From: Lutibacter sp.
Lineage (GTDB): Bacteria; Bacteroidota; Bacteroidia; Flavobacteriales; Flavobacteriaceae
Length of the DNA: 49,140 nucleotides
Assembly (NCBI GenBank): GCA_030683995.1
Contig: JAUXPH010000037.1
Span: 1-49,140 of the forward strand
Direction: 5' to 3'
Below the pieces are notes generated by a model, which was not told the DNA's origin, searched no databases, and saw only the letters and a list, made by a program, of their open reading frames with translations. A program made the translations under genes and the position numbers. This document shows positions 35,661 through 43,181 of this stretch, one piece after another (position 1 is the first letter of the stretch; each line of letters opens with the position of its first letter).

Positions 35661-35683
35661 GATTTACGATTTACGATTTACGA
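35661..35683. repeat. Short heptamer repeat (ATTTACG)
   Basis: Three units of ATTTACG starting four bases upstream of the molybdoenzyme start codon. Confidence 0.75.
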
Positions 35684-35691
35684 TTTTTGCC

Positions 35692-35714
35692 CTTCGACTG
35701 CGCTCAGGGTGACA
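35692..35714. repeat. Small palindromic repeat (TTCGACTGCGCTCAG type), intergenic copy
   Basis: Core CTTCGACTGCGCTCAGGGTG. Same family as the insertions in odhB and moeA. Next to it lies another hairpin, TCCCG-TACTAAAAA-CGGGA (35752-35770). Confidence 0.65.
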
Positions 35715-35843
35715 GATTTTTGAATTACGATTTTTTTACTATCCCCAACCTCCCGTACTAAAAACGGGACAGGCTTTTCCTAAGAAAAGGGAGTTTTATT
35801 GAGCCACCAAAGGAAGAAAATTCTTATCTTAAGCAACTCATTT

Positions 35844-35933
35844 TTAACATTTAACATTTAACATTTAACATTTAACATTTAACTTTTAACTTTTAACTTT
35901 TAACTTTTAGCTTTTAACTTTTAGCTTTAAACT
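35844..35933. repeat. Long heptamer tandem array (TTAACAT / TTAACTT)
   Basis: About twelve units, first TTAACAT, then TTAACTT with TTAGCTT variants, ending directly at the stop codon of the iron-sulfur/NrfD gene. It separates two genes of the same operon, so changes in unit number would alter the spacing within one transcript. Confidence 0.85.
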
Positions 35934-35934
35934 T

Positions 35935-37551
35935 CTAAGCCAACGGAACTCTTTGCGGTGCTTCCACCCAAATTTTCTCTGTGACTAAAATTCCTGCCAA
36001 TACAAAAACTCCTGATAAAACAGCCACTAATTCTCCAGAACCCAAAAGCAGCAGCGCCAACGGAATTAGGTTTCCAACCAATACGGTCACACCCCAAAAC
36101 AGATTTTTATATCTTCCGTTGACAATCATTTTTACCACCATTTTTGCGGAAGTGGTTGGATGTGTGATGGTCAATTCGGTAACCAGCGTAAATAAGTTTA
36201 CCAACAACGCAATAATCATCGTGTTTCTTAAAATTCCCAACCAGTCTTCATTGCCAAAAACCAATGAAGCAATCGCAAAAATTGCGGTTCCGGCCATAAC
36301 GCTATGCACCAACATGTGCAACGGCAAGGTTGGACTTTGCCAAAAATCGCGGCCTTTTGCCTGGGCAAATAAGAACGCTGTATAAACGGCCAACAATATG
36401 GCGAAAACTGCCGTAATCCATAATAATGCATTTTCCCCTGTCTTTATTTCAAAGAATGTCATTGCGCCCCAAATTGTTACCAACAATCCGAAAACAGTAA
36501 TGGTATAACCGCCTTTCACCAACCAGGAATTCCACTGAGGACGCAATAAAACATTTAAAAATCGGTCTGGCCGGTCTAAATCCATCACCAAGAACAATCC
36601 TGTTAATCCAAGGAAAACCAATGAAATTCCTGCCGACCATAATTTAGCGGTTGGTGAAACTTCATAACCTAAAAGAAAAGCTAAAAACGGAATTAAAAAT
36701 GCGCCTGCAGCAACGGCTTTGGTAAATACATAGGTTGAAACTTCCCATCCCCACAATATTCCTTTATCCGGCGTATCGTAAACCCTGCGGGCTTTTCCGT
36801 TCAATACATCAATATAATTCGGATTTTCACTGTCTTTTCTTTGATAAGCAGCTTCAATATCATTGTCGATAGTCATCTGCAATAAATCAAACTCCTTATT
36901 GCTGTACATCATTTTTTCTGCGGCTTTCGCAAAATGCCCAACGCCACGTGCTTGTGAACTCCACATACTTGGACCCGATCTGTCGGTTGCTTCCGGAACT
37001 AATGAAGAATCATCTGCATCTATATAAAATAAATTTGGATTGGTTCCTTTTTCGGGCTTTCGGACTTTCACCGCCTGACGCGCCAATAATTGGGAAATTT
37101 CCGTGTTTGGATTGTGCATATCTCCTGCAATAATGGCGTGTTCCGGACAAACAGAGACACAAGCAGGTTCGCGGCCAACATCAACTCTGTGCGCACAATA
37201 ATTACATTTCGCGGCCGTATGGGTGTCTGGATCAATATACAAAGCGTCGTACGGACAAGCTTGCATACACGATTTACAGCCAATACAACGGTTGTTGTCG
37301 AAATCCACAATTCCGTCTTCACGGGTATAAAGTGCCTGAACCGGACAAATTTCCACGCAAGGGGCGTCGGTACAATGATTGCATCGCATTACGGAAAAAA
37401 TTCTTCGGGTATTTGGAAATTCTCCTTTTTCAACCTGCTTCACGTAGGTTCTGTTAACTCCAATAGCCACGTCATGTTCTGATTTACAGGCTGTTGTACA
37501 AGCGTGACAACCAATACATTTTCGATTGTCGATTATAAAACCATACTTCAT
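35935..37551 (-). CDS. Fused four-cluster ferredoxin and NrfD-type membrane subunit (PsrB-PsrC fusion)
   Basis: A 538-residue protein. Residues 1-180 carry sixteen Cys in four groups (12,15,18,22; 57,60,65,69; 89,92,95,99; 116,119,131,135), the pattern of PsrB/DmsB subunits with four 4Fe-4S clusters. Residues 260-538 contain about eight membrane helices of the NrfD/PsrC type that exchange electrons with quinone. In most Psr-like enzymes these are two proteins; here they are one. It would pass electrons between the menaquinone pool and the molybdoenzyme encoded next. There is no signal peptide, so the clusters face the cytoplasm, matching the Tat-less catalytic subunit. Its promoter has a Crp/Fnr-type site. 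Confidence 0.9.
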   Translation of the reverse strand: MKYGFIIDNRKCIGCHACTTACKSEHDVAIGVNRTYVKQVEKGEFPNTRRIFSVMRCNHCTDAPCVEICPVQALYTREDGIVDFDNNRCIGCKSCMQACPYDALYIDPDTHTAAKCNYCAHRVDVGREPACVSVCPEHAIIAGDMHNPNTEISQLLARQAVKVRKPEKGTNPNLFYIDADDSSLVPEATDRSGPSMWSSQARGVGHFAKAAEKMMYSNKEFDLLQMTIDNDIEAAYQRKDSENPNYIDVLNGKARRVYDTPDKGILWGWEVSTYVFTKAVAAGAFLIPFLAFLLGYEVSPTAKLWSAGISLVFLGLTGLFLVMDLDRPDRFLNVLLRPQWNSWLVKGGYTITVFGLLVTIWGAMTFFEIKTGENALLWITAVFAILLAVYTAFLFAQAKGRDFWQSPTLPLHMLVHSVMAGTAIFAIASLVFGNEDWLGILRNTMIIALLVNLFTLVTELTITHPTTSAKMVVKMIVNGRYKNLFWGVTVLVGNLIPLALLLLGSGELVAVLSGVFVLAGILVTEKIWVEAPQRVPLA

Positions 37552-37578
37552 ATTTTTGAAAATATTTTAGGATTTGAA

Positions 37579-37586
37579 CAAAATTA
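37579..37586 (-). promoter_or_regulatory. -7 promoter element of the molybdoenzyme operon
   Basis: TAATTTTG on the minus strand (TAnnTTTG), 27 bases before the start codon. No TTTG stands at -33; instead a 10-bp palindrome and a Crp/Fnr site lie upstream, as expected for an activator-dependent promoter. Confidence 0.6.
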
Positions 37587-37609
37587 ACCAAACTAATTGT
37601 TAGTTTGGT
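37587..37609. promoter_or_regulatory. Perfect 10-bp inverted repeat between -7 element and Crp/Fnr site
   Basis: Arms ACCAAACTAA (37587-37596) and TTAGTTTGGT (37600-37609) with a TTG spacer. It sits exactly between the -7 element and the Crp/Fnr-type site and covers the -33 region, so it may be the operator for another regulator. Confidence 0.6.
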
Positions 37610-37620
37610 GATATTGATCA
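37609..37620. promoter_or_regulatory. Crp/Fnr-type binding site of the molybdoenzyme promoter
   Basis: TGAT-ATTG-ATCA, extended to a G...C pair on both sides. The centre (37614.5) is 35.5 bp upstream of the last base of the -7 element (37579), about -40 from the expected transcript start, the class II activator position. The same spacing occurs at 47086-47097. Confidence 0.65.
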
Positions 37621-37679
37621 CGCAAAAGATTATTTAGACCAATTTTAAAATGAAGCGCCATTTTTAAGCAGAAATAATT

Positions 37680-37687
37680 TAATTTTG
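37680..37687 (+). promoter_or_regulatory. Possible -7 promoter element of moaD
   Basis: TAATTTTG on the plus strand, 14 bases before the moaD ATG. The Crp/Fnr site is about 76 bp upstream, so the divergent moaDE pair might share it. Confidence 0.45.
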
Positions 37688-37701
37688 CTGAAATAGAAGC
37701 G

Positions 37702-37944
37702 ATGAAAATTCAATTGTTATTTTTTGGTATTGCAACCGATTTGGTTGGTGAAAATTCAATTTTTTATGAATTGAAATCGGATGAAACTGTGCTGGCCTTA
37801 AAAAAGGATTTGCTGTTGAAATATCCAAAATTAAAAAACATCGAAGAATTTGCCATTGCCGTAAATGAGGAATATGCCGAAGATAATCTGGTTTTAAAAG
37901 AAAATGACGTGGTGGCAATTATTCCGCCGGTAAGCGGAGGATAA
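37702..37944 (+). CDS. moaD: Molybdopterin synthase small subunit MoaD
   Basis: An 80-residue ubiquitin-like sulfur carrier ending in the essential Gly-Gly (PPVSGG). The C-terminal glycine is adenylated by MoeB, thiocarboxylated, and used by MoaE to put sulfur on cyclic pyranopterin monophosphate. It is divergent from the molybdoenzyme operon and followed by moaE 121 nt downstream. Confidence 0.92.
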   Translation: MKIQLLFFGIATDLVGENSIFYELKSDETVLALKKDLLLKYPKLKNIEEFAIAVNEEYAEDNLVLKENDVVAIIPPVSGG

Positions 37945-37975
37945 AGCCCCCTAACCCCCAAAGGGGGAATTATTG
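37945..37975. repeat. GC-rich hairpin repeat after moaD
   Basis: CCCCCTAACCCCC-AAA-GGGGG hairpin directly after the stop codon; related sequences are at 38489-38510 and, inverted, at 38622-38656. It could also act as a terminator or processing hairpin. Confidence 0.6.
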
Positions 37976-38065
37976 ATTAAAAATTAATGATGAATCATTA
38001 AAAGTTGAAAATTCTTAAATTAATTCATTGCCTAATTGTCCAATTTGCTCGTAACTAATTAACTT

Positions 38066-38488
38066 ATGAAAAACACCGCTGTTTTAATTACTTCTGAAAA
38101 ATTGAAGGTTCAAGATTGTTACGATTTTGTGCAGGATGCGTCTTGTGGCGGCATTGCATTATTTGTGGGCACTGTTCGGAATTCCACGAAAAATAAGGAA
38201 GTTACTTTATTGGATTTTAGCGCTTATGAACCGATGGCTTTAAAAGAAATGCAAAAAATTGCAGATTTAGCTCTGACAAAGTTTCAAATCCATAAAATAG
38301 CCATTCATCATGCGGTTGGCGAATTACAAATTGGAGATATTCCCGTGATTATTGCGGTTTCATCTGCACACCGGAAAGCGGCTTTTGAAGCCTGTGAATT
38401 TGCCATTGATACCTTAAAAGAAACCGTTCCCATTTGGAAAAAAGAACATTTTGAAGATGGTGAAGTTTGGGTGAATTCACATCCGTAG
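38066..38488 (+). CDS. moaE: Molybdopterin synthase large subunit MoaE
   Basis: A 140-residue catalytic subunit of molybdopterin synthase. GGIALFVGTVRNSTKNKEV, the AYEPMALKEM helix, the segment SSAHRKAAFEACEFAIDTLK and the C-terminal VPIWKKEHFEDGEVWV with the catalytic lysine are all typical. It works with MoaD. The GC-rich repeat begins right after its TAG stop. Confidence 0.95.
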   Translation: MKNTAVLITSEKLKVQDCYDFVQDASCGGIALFVGTVRNSTKNKEVTLLDFSAYEPMALKEMQKIADLALTKFQIHKIAIHHAVGELQIGDIPVIIAVSSAHRKAAFEACEFAIDTLKETVPIWKKEHFEDGEVWVNSHP

Positions 38489-38662
38489 CCCCCTAACCCC
38501 GGAAGGGAGACAGAGCGTTAAGAAAATGTTCTGTGAACATTTTTAGCGATAGGGCCAGCTGGCGCGTTGGCAATTGAAAAGTCGAAAGTTTTTTGTTAAA
38601 AATAATATTCTAATTTCAAATCTAACTCCCTTTCCTTGGGAAAGGGCTGGGGATAGGAATTT
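38489..38662. repeat. Repeat-bounded spacer between convergent moaE and MutS-like genes
   Basis: Left end CCCCCTAACCCCGGAAGGGAG; right end ACTCCCTTTCCTTGGGAAAG followed by GGCTGGGGATAGG, roughly its inverse. Between them are a terminator-like hairpin (38523-38544) and the palindrome GCCAGCTGGC (38554-38563). Confidence 0.55.
38523..38544 (+). terminator. Intrinsic terminator after moaE
   Basis: AAAATGTTC-TGT-GAACATTTTT stem with a T-run, 35 bases after the stop codon. Confidence 0.65.
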
Positions 38663-40432
38663 TTATATAATTTCCATTTTCTTTAACAAAAAAGAGGCAT
38701 TCATATTTTTACAGATTCCTTCTTTCAGTTTGTAATCGAAAAACAATTCCTCATTAATGATTTCAGCATCAAAATAATAGTTTTGCACTTCTGGCAGTTC
38801 CTTTTCAATTTCACACAAACTTAAATCGTGCGTGGCAATAATTCCCGTCGATTTAGAACTCACCAATTTCTGGACAAATTTTTTGGAGCCAATCGCTTTA
38901 TCGGTACTGTTTGTTCCTTTAAGAATTTCATCTAAAATGATAAAATAATCTTCATTTTTAATTTCATCCGCAATAAATTTTAAGCGCTTCAATTCAGAAA
39001 AGAAATACGATTCATTGTCGGCCAAAGAATCGGAAGTTCGCATACTGGTAATCAATTTTATGGGCGAATATTTAAATTCATCGGCACAAACTGGCAAACC
39101 CATATTTCCCATCACAATCGACAAGGAAACGGTTCTTAAAAAAGTGCTTTTTCCGGCCATATTTGCACCGGTAACAATAAAAAATTGTTGATTTTCAATG
39201 ATAAAATCATTATCAACCCGCTGCATAACTTTCAACAAAGGATGTCCTAAATTTTTAGCAGCAATCACATTTTTGTGTTGTTCAATTTCGGGAAAAACAA
39301 AACCAGGATGGTTAAAAGCAAAATTTGCCAAGGTGTTTTGTGCGTCAAAAAAAGCAATCACGTGAATCCAATCCGCCACTTTGGATTTATAACTATCCAT
39401 CCATTTTTCCAAATGATGGGCCAATTTCAAATCGCGCAATAAAAAAGCATTTCCAAAAAAAGCGATAATCAGGTTATTTCGCTGGTCAAAAGCGTCCAAT
39501 ATTTTAGAAAACTTGGCGAAAATAACAGATGCTTTTTGGGATTCAGTCTCAATTTCCTGTTGCTTTTCCTTTAAAATTCGAGAATCAAACGACGCGGTTT
39601 CAATTTCATTCAGCAATTTATGGTATTGCTTAAAAGTGTCTTTGGCATTGCTCGCTTCTTTATACAACTCGTTGACTTTATTGTAATAAACACCTGAAAT
39701 CCCCAATCCGACAAAAATCCAAAGTATCAGTATTTGGTCGGCGATCATTTGCATAGCTATAAGTCCGATTAAAACCAATGATATTATTGAAAACAGTGTT
39801 GGCAAAAAGGACAAAAATTTGGGAAATACCGATTTGTAATTTTGAATCCAGCTGACAATTTCCTTTGCGGGATGCTCCACTTTCACCAAACTTGCCAATG
39901 CAGAAAATCGCTGCCGCCATTTGGGTTTTTTACTTAATTCTTGAATGCCTTGCTGCTTTTTAGGAATGTTTAAAATGTCATTATTGGTCAGTAAACCAAC
40001 AAAATTCAGTTTTCCCTCGTTGGTAACGGTTCGGTTCGCGTATTGAAAAAAAGATCCTTTGCCAAACAAATCAATGTCGTAACTAAAAGGATGCGCAGGA
40101 TTTATAAATTCATTTCCGCCATTTAAGGAGAAATAATCCCTGTTTAATACGTTGATTTCCGTTTTATTTATTTCGATTAAAGCTTTGTTAAGATCGCTTT
40201 TATATTGCAATTTAGCATGTTTAGTCAATAAATAAACGAACAAAATCACGGCAATTACCGCTATATAAATCATCATTTTAGCATTGCCAAAAAAGAAATA
40301 AATGCCGGCAACGGCCGTTAAAAATACGATCAGTCGCAAGGAACTTGAAAGTGCCAATTGCTTTTTTAAACTTTTTTGTTCCTGCTCAAAAAAAACTTTT
40401 TCAGCAGTATAAAATTCTAGTGGTTTTTGCAT
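38663..40432 (-). CDS. Membrane-anchored MutS-family ATPase
   Basis: A 589-residue protein. Two membrane helices at about 31-70, a second pair at about 205-250, a coiled middle (260-350), then a complete MutS-type ATPase domain: Walker A GANMAGKST (422-430), MRTSDSLADNESYFFSELKR, Walker B with Glu in FIILDEILKGTNSTDK, and the switch His in IIATHDLSL. It lacks the mismatch-recognition domain of MutS and the Smr nuclease domain of MutS2. Such proteins occur in Bacteroidota with no known role. It is the last gene of the Moco operon and directly abuts moeB (no intergenic base). Whether it acts on DNA at the membrane is unknown. Confidence 0.85.
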   Translation of the reverse strand: MQKPLEFYTAEKVFFEQEQKSLKKQLALSSSLRLIVFLTAVAGIYFFFGNAKMMIYIAVIAVILFVYLLTKHAKLQYKSDLNKALIEINKTEINVLNRDYFSLNGGNEFINPAHPFSYDIDLFGKGSFFQYANRTVTNEGKLNFVGLLTNNDILNIPKKQQGIQELSKKPKWRQRFSALASLVKVEHPAKEIVSWIQNYKSVFPKFLSFLPTLFSIISLVLIGLIAMQMIADQILILWIFVGLGISGVYYNKVNELYKEASNAKDTFKQYHKLLNEIETASFDSRILKEKQQEIETESQKASVIFAKFSKILDAFDQRNNLIIAFFGNAFLLRDLKLAHHLEKWMDSYKSKVADWIHVIAFFDAQNTLANFAFNHPGFVFPEIEQHKNVIAAKNLGHPLLKVMQRVDNDFIIENQQFFIVTGANMAGKSTFLRTVSLSIVMGNMGLPVCADEFKYSPIKLITSMRTSDSLADNESYFFSELKRLKFIADEIKNEDYFIILDEILKGTNSTDKAIGSKKFVQKLVSSKSTGIIATHDLSLCEIEKELPEVQNYYFDAEIINEELFFDYKLKEGICKNMNASFLLKKMEII

Positions 40433-41512
40433 TTAATAATTTATGATGCCTTCAGACAAACTGACTACAGAAAGCAATGGATATTTTTCTTTTAGTTTTA
40501 AGGTAATTTCATAGCTTGTAATTCCTTTTTTACAAACAATGACATAGTTTTTTTGAAAATTGGGATCAAAAGTTTCAACATCAAAAACATTGTAAGGCTT
40601 TTTCTGATGCACTTTGAACGGAATAAATTCTTCCGAATTATTAAGAATGCTCACAATTTCCAAGGATGAATCGCCTATTTTTTCTTTTAAAACTGAAGCA
40701 GAAATCAGCAAAGAAGGATCCTGATTTGCGCAGGTTTCAACCACATAATCAGAATTTTCGAAAATAGATTTTATGTCCAAAGATGTGTTTTTCTTCAACT
40801 TCATTTTGAGCTGTGAATTTTCCAAAGAATTGTAAATTAGCAATTGATTGGTCAGTAATTTACCCGTTTTGGTAATTAACTTAATCACCTCATTTACCTG
40901 CAAAAGCGCAATCATTCCAACAATGGGATTCATCGTTCCGGCTTCTTCGCAATTGGGAATATCAGTAGCGATTTTGGGAAATGCGTCCCGTAAATTACAG
41001 CTGTAATTTCCGTCTTCACCCAACACATTAAACGTTGCCGCATAACCGTCGAATTTATACAAAGAGCCGTAAACCAGAGGTTTTTTAGCGAAAACGCAAG
41101 CGTCATTTATCAAATATTTTACCTGCAAATTGTCGGTTCCGTCAACCACCACATCAACTTCTGAAATCAATGCCAAAATAGAATTTTTAGTCACGGCTTC
41201 ATTGGTTGTGGTAACTTTGGTGAAAGGCGTTCTTTTTTTGATTTCATTGGCCAGCACTTCTGCTTTTGGCTGATGAATATCTTCCGTTTTATAAAAAACC
41301 TGACGGTGCAAATTAGAAACCGAAACGGTGTCAAAATCCACCAAATGAAGTTCTCCAATACCGCTTGCCGCTAAATAAACCGCAACCGGACTTCCCAAAC
41401 CGCCACAGCCAATCACCAATACTTTTGCCTTTCGCAATAGTTCTTGTCCGGCTACACCAATTTCGGGCAACGTGGTCTGACGCAAAAAATAGCTTTCTTT
41501 ATCGAAGTTCAT
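40433..41512 (-). CDS. moeB: MoeB/ThiF-family adenylyltransferase with C-terminal rhodanese-like domain
   Basis: A 359-residue E1-like enzyme. Residues 1-245: nucleotide motif GCGGLGSP (36-43), DFDTVSVSNLHRQ, DGTDNLQVKYLIND and a catalytic-type region around NCEEAGTMNPIVG. Residues 265-359: a rhodanese-like fold with the candidate active Cys in VIVCKKGITSYE. It activates the MoaD C-terminus and may itself deliver sulfur. In a standard MoeB there are CxxC zinc sites; none is clear here, which I note as odd. It lies between mobA (44 nt) and the MutS-like gene (0 nt). Confidence 0.88.
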   Translation of the reverse strand: MNFDKESYFLRQTTLPEIGVAGQELLRKAKVLVIGCGGLGSPVAVYLAASGIGELHLVDFDTVSVSNLHRQVFYKTEDIHQPKAEVLANEIKKRTPFTKVTTTNEAVTKNSILALISEVDVVVDGTDNLQVKYLINDACVFAKKPLVYGSLYKFDGYAATFNVLGEDGNYSCNLRDAFPKIATDIPNCEEAGTMNPIVGMIALLQVNEVIKLITKTGKLLTNQLLIYNSLENSQLKMKLKKNTSLDIKSIFENSDYVVETCANQDPSLLISASVLKEKIGDSSLEIVSILNNSEEFIPFKVHQKKPYNVFDVETFDPNFQKNYVIVCKKGITSYEITLKLKEKYPLLSVVSLSEGIINY

Positions 41513-41556
41513 AATCGATTTAAAATTGAATGTTGTTTCACGGTAAATTTGTGAAT

Positions 41557-42672
41557 TTATTCCTCGTTTATTTCTTTGTGCGCAGCTTTAAATTCCTCAG
41601 GAGTATTGATATTTCTGATGAATTCATCATCAACCTCAATAATTTCAATGTTGGAATTAAGCAACACTTTTCGCGGACAAGAGTATCCCTGGCCTAAATA
41701 ATTTAACAATAACAGGTAACTTTTAGGTTCCCAAATGGTGATTAAAGGCTCTGGAAACTCACTGCTTTTTCCTTTGATTGCGGTTGCAGCTTTTGACGGA
41801 TTTCTGTGATTCAGCAACAATTTAATCACTTCATCATTCACAAAAGGCAAATCGGTTGCCAAAACCAGCCAGGCCACATCCGGATTTTCCTGAAACGCGG
41901 AACAAATGGCGCCAAACGGACCTAAACCCACAAATTTGTCGGTGATTTTATTCTCTATCCCAATTTCCTGGTCTTCCCTAACAGATAAATAGGTTTTTAA
42001 ATGGTTTTTTTCCAACAATTCAATCGCCACATCGCGCTGGTTTTTTCCATAAAAGTTAAGCGTGCCCTTATCGGTTCCCATTCTGGTGCTTTTTCCGCCG
42101 GCCAAAACCAATCCGTGAATGGGCGCTATTTTTTCTTTGATTAAATTTTCAATGTGCTTTGAAATCTTGTCAATTTCCTCAATCTGATAACACAGCAAGT
42201 TTTTAATCTGCGGATTTTTTGCTTCTAAAAAATCGAAATATTTGGCATTATCGGTCAATTTTACAACAAATTGAATGTTGTTTAGTTGATCCAATCTTTT
42301 CAACACAGAAGCTTCTTTATCGTTGTCTAAAATCAATATTTGTTTGGCGCCTTGGTAATGATTACCGTTGATAAACAAAAAATCATATTGCGAAAACTGA
42401 ATGCGCTGATTGAATTTATTGAGCCCAATTTCTGCTGAAATATTTGCAGTTCCCTTAGAGTGAAAAGTAAAAGAATCAACTGCATTTTGTTCTGTTTCTT
42501 CAGCATGCGATGCGTCTAAATATGCCAATTTATACTGCGCCAATTTTGCAGAAACCTGCTGAACCAAATCAGCAATAACACTGCATTTTGTGCCAACAAT
42601 TGAAATTTCATTCGGCGCAAAATTGTCGTTTTCCCTTAATTTAAGTTTTGCGTGTTTTTGATGTTTACTCAT
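41557..42672 (-). CDS. mobA: Molybdenum cofactor guanylyltransferase MobA with degenerate MobB-like N-terminal domain
   Basis: A 371-residue protein. Residues 185-371 are MobA: LVLAGGKSTRMGTDKG (188-203), the metal-binding ATDLPFV, and HRNPSKAATA. It adds GMP to molybdopterin to make MGD, which the bis-MGD enzyme of this island needs. Residues 20-180 resemble the P-loop protein MobB (start ISIVGTKCSVIADLVQQVSAK), but the GxxxxGKT loop is gone, so the domain should not bind GTP. It overlaps moaC by 8 nt. Confidence 0.87.
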   Translation of the reverse strand: MSKHQKHAKLKLRENDNFAPNEISIVGTKCSVIADLVQQVSAKLAQYKLAYLDASHAEETEQNAVDSFTFHSKGTANISAEIGLNKFNQRIQFSQYDFLFINGNHYQGAKQILILDNDKEASVLKRLDQLNNIQFVVKLTDNAKYFDFLEAKNPQIKNLLCYQIEEIDKISKHIENLIKEKIAPIHGLVLAGGKSTRMGTDKGTLNFYGKNQRDVAIELLEKNHLKTYLSVREDQEIGIENKITDKFVGLGPFGAICSAFQENPDVAWLVLATDLPFVNDEVIKLLLNHRNPSKAATAIKGKSSEFPEPLITIWEPKSYLLLLNYLGQGYSCPRKVLLNSNIEIIEVDDEFIRNINTPEEFKAAHKEINEE

Positions 42673-43144
42673 TTTTTATGTCGCTTTTTCCTCCGGATTT
42701 TTTCACCAGTTTCACTTCTTTAATCACCATTTTTTGCGAAATGGATTTGCACATATCATAAACCGTCAATGCAGCAATAGTCGCGCCAGTTAACGCTTCC
42801 ATTTCAACGCCGGTTTTTCCTTCGATAGAAACGGTACACACAATCTCAATATTTTCTTTATCGCAAATTTCAATATCAATGTCAACGCCGTTTATCAATA
42901 ACGGATGGCACATTGGAATGAGTTCCGATGTTTTTTTAACCGCCTGAATTCCCGCAATAATCGCCGTTTGGAAAACCGGACCTTTTTTGGTGACCAACTC
43001 TTTATCGTCAAAATGCGCAATAATTTCTGAGCCTAAAAACATAGTGGCTTTTGCGGTTGCAGCGCGATTGGTGACTTTTTTATCACCAACATTGACCATT
43101 TTTGGCTGATTTTTTTTATTGATATGAGAAAATTTATTTTCCAT
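42665..43144 (-). CDS. moaC: Cyclic pyranopterin monophosphate synthase MoaC
   Basis: A 159-residue enzyme that converts the MoaA product to cyclic pyranopterin monophosphate. MVNVGDKKVTNRAATAKA, PMCHPLLINGVDID, the catalytic-type EMEALTGATIAALTVYDMCK and the C-terminal KSGGKS are typical. It is 37 nt after moeA and overlaps mobA. Confidence 0.95.
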   Translation of the reverse strand: MENKFSHINKKNQPKMVNVGDKKVTNRAATAKATMFLGSEIIAHFDDKELVTKKGPVFQTAIIAGIQAVKKTSELIPMCHPLLINGVDIDIEICDKENIEIVCTVSIEGKTGVEMEALTGATIAALTVYDMCKSISQKMVIKEVKLVKKSGGKSDIKNE

Positions 43145-43181
43145 AAGTGAAAGATTGCTTTACTGCCTAGGCAATGGCGGA

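Noticed and set aside
35844-35933. Repeat array considered as a CRISPR.
   Set aside because: Units are 7 bp without spacers; it is a simple tandem repeat, and no cas gene is in the window.
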